DNA of 64,000 bases, from positions 1-64,000 of the forward strand of contig OZ345360.1 of assembly GCA_977006965.1 (NCBI GenBank), given 5' to 3'. This document shows, piece after piece, positions 55,962 to 64,000 of this stretch. The translations under genes and the position numbers were made by a program. Under the pieces are notes generated by a model, which was not told where the DNA came from, did not search any database, and worked only from the letters and a program-made list of their open reading frames with translations. Each line of letters begins with the position of its first letter. The first letter of the stretch is position 1. The DNA comes from Phymatolithon calcareum. Lineage: Eukaryota > Rhodophyta > Florideophyceae > Hapalidiales.

Positions 55962-57223
55962 GGTGATGATGGTGTGACGGACGGTATATATTGGACGATT
56001 GGGGATTGGAAGAGGTCCACTTGCCTGATGGCAATTCCCCATTCCCTGCTCCAATTACGAAAAGGCGGAATTTGGATAGACGCAAATTCCGAAATCTGAT
56101 GCGAGAATCGAACTCTCCTGACAATTTTACGTCGGACAGCGGCGCGATCAGCAGCGCGAACTATGTCGAAGTCTCAATTGTGCTGCTCGGTACAGGTGTA
56201 ATGCATGGCGCTAATCGTGTCATTTCTGTGTCTGAATGAGAGAATCATGATACGTTATGCTTATTGAATATTATGTGGAGAGTGTGAGGAAGGCGGTAAA
56301 GTTGCAGTATGTTGAAATGAAGGGCGAGAACGGGTGGAGCAGTTTCGGGTGAAATTGGAGAGGGATTCGGGAAAAATAAAAAGTTGCTGTGAGAGTGGGC
56401 GGAGTAGTTGGAGAGGGGTGGGCGAGGGCGTAGAAGGAGTATGAGGGTAAGTTTTTAAAAATGAGGAAAATTTTGCGGATAGAGGGTGGACTAAGGCTTC
56501 GCCTTAGTCTTCGTGAGGGGGGCTCCGCCCCCCTCACACTCCCCCCGGGAAAATGGACTGTAGGTGTGGTGTGGTGTTGTAGGGTTGTGCAAGCGGATAG
56601 AGCAGGTGGTGGAAGGTGGTGGACATGGTGTAAGTGGGAAGAAGGAATACGTGTGCAATGGGTTTCGAAGCGGGCCGTGAAGATGGAGATTGTATGAACA
56701 GTTTAGAGTGTATTTATATGTAGTGAAGTTTGGAGAATGTTGTGACGGGGTGAAATTGCCACGTGTGCATACGAGAGACTTGTCCAAGAATAGAAACTGG
56801 ACGAATGACACGTGTGTGACTGTCAAGACGTGATACGTGTAAAATGCCTACGTTGGATGTGATGGGCGACGGTTTACCACGTGTGGAGGACGATTTCGGG
56901 TTCGCGGACGACTTGACACGTGGCGGAAATCATTTAGAGTTGCCGGACGGGTTGATCTACGTATATACTTGTTGCGGGTGGCTCGACTGGCCTCCATTGT
57001 AGATTTTAATTGCATCTATACAATCGGAATATGTCGTACTAAAGGTTTCGGGAATAGGAGGAGTTCTGACCAAAAAGGACAAGAACAATATACTCCACGA
57101 TTCTGTACCATGTTTCACGGTCGGACGAAAAAGGTGTACTGTTGAAGGCGTGTGCAAGTGGATGGGCCAGTTGGCGCATCGGCGGCGTGTATTGCTCGAG
57201 TTTTGGTTGTGGAAAAATAAAAA

Positions 57224-57343
57224 ACGAAGGACACTGGGGATTCCCGAGTGATCCCTCACCTCAGTACTAATCCAGCCTGTCGAACCTTATCTTGCAAGTT
57301 CGGAATGGGTTTGCGAGCATGTTTCTGAAGTATGGTCCTTCGT
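57224..57343 (-). rRNA. 5S ribosomal RNA, copy 29
   Basis: Array copy 29. Confidence 0.95.
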
Positions 57344-58605
57344 GGTGATGATGGTGTGACGGACGGTATATATTGGACGATTGGGGATTGGAAGAGGTCC
57401 ACTTGCCTGATGGCAATTCCCCATTCCCTGCTCCAATTACGAAAAGGCGGAATTTGGATAGACGCAAATTCCGAAATCTGATGCGAGAATCGAACTCTCC
57501 TGACAATTTTACGTCGGACAGCGGCGCGATCAGCAGCGCGAACTATGTCGAAGTCTCAATTGTGCTGCTCGGTACAGGTGTAATGCATGGCGCTAATCGT
57601 GTCATTTCTGTGTCTGAATGAGAGAATCATGATACGTTATGCTTATTGAATATTATGTGGAGAGTGTGAGGAAGGCGGTAAAGTTGCAGTATGTTGAAAT
57701 GAAGGGCGAGAACGGGTGGAGCAGTTTCGGGTGAAATTGGAGAGGGATTCGGGAAAAATAAAAAGTTGCTGTGAGAGTGGGCGGAGTAGTTGGAGAGGGG
57801 TGGGCGAGGGCGTAGAAGGAGTATGAGGGTAAGTTTTTAAAAATGAGGAAAATTTTGCGGATAGAGGGTGGACTAAGGCTTCGCCTTAGTCTTCGTGAGG
57901 GGGGCTCCGCCCCCCTCACACTCCCCCCGGGAAAATGGACTGTAGGTGTGGTGTGGTGTTGTAGGGTTGTGCAAGCGGATAGAGCAGGTGGTGGAAGGTG
58001 GTGGACATGGTGTAAGTGGGAAGAAGGAATACGTGTGCAATGGGTTTCGAAGCGGGCCGTGAAGATGGAGATTGTATGAACAGTTTAGAGTGTATTTATA
58101 TGTAGTGAAGTTTGGAGAATGTTGTGACGGGGTGAAATTGCCACGTGTGCATACGAGAGACTTGTCCAAGAATAGAAACTGGACGAATGACACGTGTGTG
58201 ACTGTCAAGACGTGATACGTGTAAAATGCCTACGTTGGATGTGATGGGCGACGGTTTACCACGTGTGGAGGACGATTTCGGGTTCGCGGACGACTTGACA
58301 CGTGGCGGAAATCATTTAGAGTTGCCGGACGGGTTGATCTACGTATATACTTGTTGCGGGTGGCTCGACTGGCCTCCATTGTAGATTTTAATTGCATCTA
58401 TACAATCGGAATATGTCGTACTAAAGGTTTCGGGAATAGGAGGAGTTCTGACCAAAAAGGACAAGAACAATATACTCCACGATTCTGTACCATGTTTCAC
58501 GGTCGGACGAAAAAGGTGTACTGTTGAAGGCGTGTGCAAGTGGATGGGCCAGTTGGCGCATCGGCGGCGTGTATTGCTCGAGTTTTGGTTGTGGAAAAAT
58601 AAAAA

Positions 58606-58725
58606 ACGAAGGACACTGGGGATTCCCGAGTGATCCCTCACCTCAGTACTAATCCAGCCTGTCGAACCTTATCTTGCAAGTTCGGAATGGGTTTGCGAGC
58701 ATGTTTCTGAAGTATGGTCCTTCGT
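58606..58725 (-). rRNA. 5S ribosomal RNA, copy 30
   Basis: Array copy 30. Confidence 0.95.
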
Positions 58726-59987
58726 GGTGATGATGGTGTGACGGACGGTATATATTGGACGATTGGGGATTGGAAGAGGTCCACTTGCCTGATGGCAATT
58801 CCCCATTCCCTGCTCCAATTACGAAAAGGCGGAATTTGGATAGACGCAAATTCCGAAATCTGATGCGAGAATCGAACTCTCCTGACAATTTTACGTCGGA
58901 CAGCGGCGCGATCAGCAGCGCGAACTATGTCGAAGTCTCAATTGTGCTGCTCGGTACAGGTGTAATGCATGGCGCTAATCGTGTCATTTCTGTGTCTGAA
59001 TGAGAGAATCATGATACGTTATGCTTATTGAATATTATGTGGAGAGTGTGAGGAAGGCGGTAAAGTTGCAGTATGTTGAAATGAAGGGCGAGAACGGGTG
59101 GAGCAGTTTCGGGTGAAATTGGAGAGGGATTCGGGAAAAATAAAAAGTTGCTGTGAGAGTGGGCGGAGTAGTTGGAGAGGGGTGGGCGAGGGCGTAGAAG
59201 GAGTATGAGGGTAAGTTTTTAAAAATGAGGAAAATTTTGCGGATAGAGGGTGGACTAAGGCTTCGCCTTAGTCTTCGTGAGGGGGGCTCCGCCCCCCTCA
59301 CACTCCCCCCGGGAAAATGGACTGTAGGTGTGGTGTGGTGTTGTAGGGTTGTGCAAGCGGATAGAGCAGGTGGTGGAAGGTGGTGGACATGGTGTAAGTG
59401 GGAAGAAGGAATACGTGTGCAATGGGTTTCGAAGCGGGCCGTGAAGATGGAGATTGTATGAACAGTTTAGAGTGTATTTATATGTAGTGAAGTTTGGAGA
59501 ATGTTGTGACGGGGTGAAATTGCCACGTGTGCATACGAGAGACTTGTCCAAGAATAGAAACTGGACGAATGACACGTGTGTGACTGTCAAGACGTGATAC
59601 GTGTAAAATGCCTACGTTGGATGTGATGGGCGACGGTTTACCACGTGTGGAGGACGATTTCGGGTTCGCGGACGACTTGACACGTGGCGGAAATCATTTA
59701 GAGTTGCCGGACGGGTTGATCTACGTATATACTTGTTGCGGGTGGCTCGACTGGCCTCCATTGTAGATTTTAATTGCATCTATACAATCGGAATATGTCG
59801 TACTAAAGGTTTCGGGAATAGGAGGAGTTCTGACCAAAAAGGACAAGAACAATATACTCCACGATTCTGTACCATGTTTCACGGTCGGACGAAAAAGGTG
59901 TACTGTTGAAGGCGTGTGCAAGTGGATGGGCCAGTTGGCGCATCGGCGGCGTGTATTGCTCGAGTTTTGGTTGTGGAAAAATAAAAA

Positions 59988-60107
59988 ACGAAGGACACTG
60001 GGGATTCCCGAGTGATCCCTCACCTCAGTACTAATCCAGCCTGTCGAACCTTATCTTGCAAGTTCGGAATGGGTTTGCGAGCATGTTTCTGAAGTATGGT
60101 CCTTCGT
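59988..60107 (-). rRNA. 5S ribosomal RNA, copy 31
   Basis: Array copy 31. Confidence 0.95.
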
Positions 60108-61369
60108 GGTGATGATGGTGTGACGGACGGTATATATTGGACGATTGGGGATTGGAAGAGGTCCACTTGCCTGATGGCAATTCCCCATTCCCTGCTCCAA
60201 TTACGAAAAGGCGGAATTTGGATAGACGCAAATTCCGAAATCTGATGCGAGAATCGAACTCTCCTGACAATTTTACGTCGGACAGCGGCGCGATCAGCAG
60301 CGCGAACTATGTCGAAGTCTCAATTGTGCTGCTCGGTACAGGTGTAATGCATGGCGCTAATCGTGTCATTTCTGTGTCTGAATGAGAGAATCATGATACG
60401 TTATGCTTATTGAATATTATGTGGAGAGTGTGAGGAAGGCGGTAAAGTTGCAGTATGTTGAAATGAAGGGCGAGAACGGGTGGAGCAGTTTCGGGTGAAA
60501 TTGGAGAGGGATTCGGGAAAAATAAAAAGTTGCTGTGAGAGTGGGCGGAGTAGTTGGAGAGGGGTGGGCGAGGGCGTAGAAGGAGTATGAGGGTAAGTTT
60601 TTAAAAATGAGGAAAATTTTGCGGATAGAGGGTGGACTAAGGCTTCGCCTTAGTCTTCGTGAGGGGGGCTCCGCCCCCCTCACACTCCCCCCGGGAAAAT
60701 GGACTGTAGGTGTGGTGTGGTGTTGTAGGGTTGTGCAAGCGGATAGAGCAGGTGGTGGAAGGTGGTGGACATGGTGTAAGTGGGAAGAAGGAATACGTGT
60801 GCAATGGGTTTCGAAGCGGGCCGTGAAGATGGAGATTGTATGAACAGTTTAGAGTGTATTTATATGTAGTGAAGTTTGGAGAATGTTGTGACGGAGTGAA
60901 ATTGCCACGTGTGCATACGAGAGACTTGTCCAAGAATAGAAACTGGACGAATGACACGTGTGTGACTGTCAAGACGTGATACGTGTAAAATGCCTACGTT
61001 GGATGTGATGGGCGACGGTTTACCACGTGTGGAGGACGATTTCGGGTTCGCGGACGACTTGACACGTGGCGGAAATCATTTAGAGTTGCCGGACGGGTTG
61101 ATCTACGTATATACTTGTTGCGGGTGGCTCGACTGGCCTCCATTGTAGATTTTAATTGCATCTATACAATCGGAATATGTCGTACTAAAGGTTTCGGGAA
61201 TAGGAGGAGTTCTGACCAAAAAGGACAAGAACAATATACTCCACGATTCTGTACCATGTTTCACGGTCGGACGAAAAAGGTGTACTGTTGAAGGCGTGTG
61301 CAAGTGGATGGGCCAGTTGGCGCATCGGCGGCGTGTATTGCTCGAGTTTTGGTTGTGGAAAAATAAAAA

Positions 61370-61489
61370 ACGAAGGACACTGGGGATTCCCGAGTGATCC
61401 CTCACCTCAGTACTAATCCAGCCTGTCGAACCTTATCTTGCAAGTTCGGAATGGGTTTGCGAGCATGTTTCTGAAGTATGGTCCTTCGT
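61370..61489 (-). rRNA. 5S ribosomal RNA, copy 32
   Basis: Array copy 32; the unit in which it lies carries the G to A change at 60895, outside the gene. Confidence 0.95.
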
Positions 61490-62751
61490 GGTGATGATGG
61501 TGTGACGGACGGTATATATTGGACGATTGGGGATTGGAAGAGGTCCACTTGCCTGATGGCAATTCCCCATTCCCTGCTCCAATTACGAAAAGGCGGAATT
61601 TGGATAGACGCAAATTCCGAAATCTGATGCGAGAATCGAACTCTCCTGACAATTTTACGTCGGACAGCGGCGCGATCAGCAGCGCGAACTATGTCGAAGT
61701 CTCAATTGTGCTGCTCGGTACAGGTGTAATGCATGGCGCTAATCGTGTCATTTCTGTGTCTGAATGAGAGAATCATGATACGTTATGCTTATTGAATATT
61801 ATGTGGAGAGTGTGAGGAAGGCGGTAAAGTTGCAGTATGTTGAAATGAAGGGCGAGAACGGGTGGAGCAGTTTCGGGTGAAATTGGAGAGGGATTCGGGA
61901 AAAATAAAAAGTTGCTGTGAGAGTGGGCGGAGTAGTTGGAGAGGGGTGGGCGAGGGCGTAGAAGGAGTATGAGGGTAAGTTTTTAAAAATGAGGAAAATT
62001 TTGCGGATAGAGGGTGGACTAAGGCTTCGCCTTAGTCTTCGTGAGGGGGGCTCCGCCCCCCTCACACTCCCCCCGGGAAAATGGACTGTAGGTGTGGTGT
62101 GGTGTTGTAGGGTTGTGCAAGCGGATAGAGCAGGTGGTGGAAGGTGGTGGACATGGTGTAAGTGGGAAGAAGGAATACGTGTGCAATGGGTTTCGAAGCG
62201 GGCCGTGAAGATGGAGATTGTATGAACAGTTTAGAGTGTATTTATATGTAGTGAAGTTTGGAGAATGTTGTGACGGGGTGAAATTGCCACGTGTGCATAC
62301 GAGAGACTTGTCCAAGAATAGAAACTGGACGAATGACACGTGTGTGACTGTCAAGACGTGATACGTGTAAAATGCCTACGTTGGATGTGATGGGCGACGG
62401 TTTACCACGTGTGGAGGACGATTTCGGGTTCGCGGACGACTTGACACGTGGCGGAAATCATTTAGAGTTGCCGGACGGGTTGATCTACGTATATACTTGT
62501 TGCGGGTGGCTCGACTGGCCTCCATTGTAGATTTTAATTGCATCTATACAATCGGAATATGTCGTACTAAAGGTTTCGGGAATAGGAGGAGTTCTGACCA
62601 AAAAGGACAAGAACAATATACTCCACGATTCTGTACCATGTTTCACGGTCGGACGAAAAAGGTGTACTGTTGAAGGCGTGTGCAAGTGGATGGGCCAGTT
62701 GGCGCATCGGCGGCGTGTATTGCTCGAGTTTTGGTTGTGGAAAAATAAAAA

Positions 62752-62871
62752 ACGAAGGACACTGGGGATTCCCGAGTGATCCCTCACCTCAGTACTAATC
62801 CAGCCTGTCGAACCTTATCTTGCAAGTTCGGAATGGGTTTGCGAGCATGTTTCTGAAGTATGGTCCTTCGT
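62752..62871 (-). rRNA. 5S ribosomal RNA, copy 33
   Basis: Last complete copy; the next would start at 64134, outside the window. Confidence 0.95.
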
Positions 62872-64000
62872 GGTGATGATGGTGTGACGGACGGTATATA
62901 TTGGACGATTGGGGATTGGAAGAGGTCCACTTGCCTGATGGCAATTCCCCATTCCCTGCTCCAATTACGAAAAGGCGGAATTTGGATAGACGCAAATTCC
63001 GAAATCTGATGCGAGAATCGAACTCTCCTGACAATTTTACGTCGGACAGCGGCGCGATCAGCAGCGCGAACTATGTCGAAGTCTCAATTGTGCTGCTCGG
63101 TACAGGTGTAATGCATGGCGCTAATCGTGTCATTTCTGTGTCTGAATGAGAGAATCATGATACGTTATGCTTATTGAATATTATGTGGAGAGTGTGAGGA
63201 AGGCGGTAAAGTTGCAGTATGTTGAAATGAAGGGCGAGAACGGGTGGAGCAGTTTCGGGTGAAATTGGAGAGGGATTCGGGAAAAATAAAAAGTTGCTGT
63301 GAGAGTGGGCGGAGTAGTTGGAGAGGGGTGGGCGAGGGCGTAGAAGGAGTATGAGGGTAAGTTTTTAAAAATGAGGAAAATTTTGCGGATAGAGGGTGGA
63401 CTAAGGCTTCGCCTTAGTCTTCGTGAGGGGGGCTCCGCCCCCCTCACACTCCCCCCGGGAAAATGGACTGTAGGTGTGGTGTGGTGTTGTAGGGTTGTGC
63501 AAGCGGATAGAGCAGGTGGTGGAAGGTGGTGGACATGGTGTAAGTGGGAAGAAGGAATACGTGTGCAATGGGTTTCGAAGCGGGCCGTGAAGATGGAGAT
63601 TGTATGAACAGTTTAGAGTGTATTTATATGTAGTGAAGTTTGGAGAATGTTGTGACGGAGTGAAATTGCCACGTGTGCATACGAGAGACTTGTCCAAGAA
63701 TAGAAACTGGACGAATGACACGTGTGTGACTGTCAAGACGTGATACGTGTAAAATGCCTACGTTGGATGTGATGGGCGACGGTTTACCACGTGTGGAGGA
63801 CGATTTCGGGTTCGCGGACGACTTGACACGTGGCGGAAATCATTTAGAGTTGCCGGACGGGTTGATCTACGTATATACTTGTTGCGGGTGGCTCGACTGG
63901 CCTCCATTGTAGATTTTAATTGCATCTATACAATCGGAATATGTCGTACTAAAGGTTTCGGGAATAGGAGGAGTTCTGACCAAAAAGGACAAGAACAATA

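Larger units (their letters stand above)
17948..64000. repeat. 1,382-bp tandem 5S rDNA array, 33.3 copies
   Basis: The unit beginning GGAATACGTGTGCAATGGG recurs every 1,382 bp (17948, 19330, ...) to the right edge, where it is cut off; 33 full units and 447 bp are present. Six frames of 78-111 codons recur unchanged in each unit, which shows near-identity over 46 kb. They lack any coding signature, and several run antisense to or through the 5S gene. The left edge is sharp: sequence before ~17,942 is unrelated to the unit. The only sequence difference I found is G to A at 60895 and 63659. Each unit has one 5S gene (minus strand), a spacer with four CACGTG sites, and a hairpin pair. Confidence 0.95.

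Noticed and set aside
17948-64000. Six frames of 78-111 codons per 1,382-bp unit as a tandem protein-coding family
   Set aside because: They are identical only because the DNA is identical. They overlap each other on both strands, one covers the 5S gene, and none has a domain or a consistent composition.
17948-64000. CRISPR array
   Set aside because: The repeats are 1,382 bp with no variable spacers and contain a 5S rRNA gene.

Overview
The window looks like nuclear DNA of a eukaryote. It carries long intronless genes and a tandem 5S rRNA array with RNA polymerase III signals (a TATA-like element at about -28 and an oligo-T stop). The 5S sequence (120 nt; loop CCCATTCCGAAC; 3' domain with GGTGAGGGATCAC) and the near absence of introns make a red alga my best guess. 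This is inference and was not tested against a database.

Positions 1-1,196: degenerate ~143-bp tandem repeats, then a 192-bp foldback (MITE-like) element. Positions 1,197-5,878 (+): a RecQ-type superfamily 2 helicase with an N-terminal OrsD/DUF3505-like zinc-finger region and a Cys-rich C-terminus that includes a CCHC knuckle. The helicase core is split by an apparent one-base loss. Positions 6,450-8,197 (-): an unrecognised protein with a charged Ser/Lys/Glu tail, interrupted by an in-frame TAG and a frame change. Positions 8,680-11,753 (-): a remarkable composite gene, ParB-like domain, long unknown middle, DNA-methylase-like fold, SET domain, all in one orientation but broken by one TAG, one frame change and two TGA codons. 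A 17-bp palindrome occurs three times in the spaces downstream of these genes.

Positions ~13,316-17,947: a repeat zone without genes. It has three copies of a module with four TGGCTC boxes that nest into two stems, and eight GC-rich foldback units of ~120-140 bp. The arms change together between copies, so pairing is conserved while sequence is not. A perfect 18-bp hairpin lies at 17,750-17,788.

Positions 17,948-64,000: 33.3 copies of a 1,382-bp unit, each with one minus-strand 5S rRNA gene (33 complete genes). The units appear almost identical and the array runs off the right edge. Each unit also carries four CACGTG palindromes, two perfect GC-rich hairpins and a fragment related to the TGGCTC module.

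The three protein genes suggest one accessory locus dealing with DNA and chromatin: a helicase of the type found in fungal subtelomeric (telomere-linked) families beside a ParB/methylase/SET protein. Whether it is a decaying selfish element, a functional locus read with recoding, or an intact locus with assembly errors cannot be settled here.
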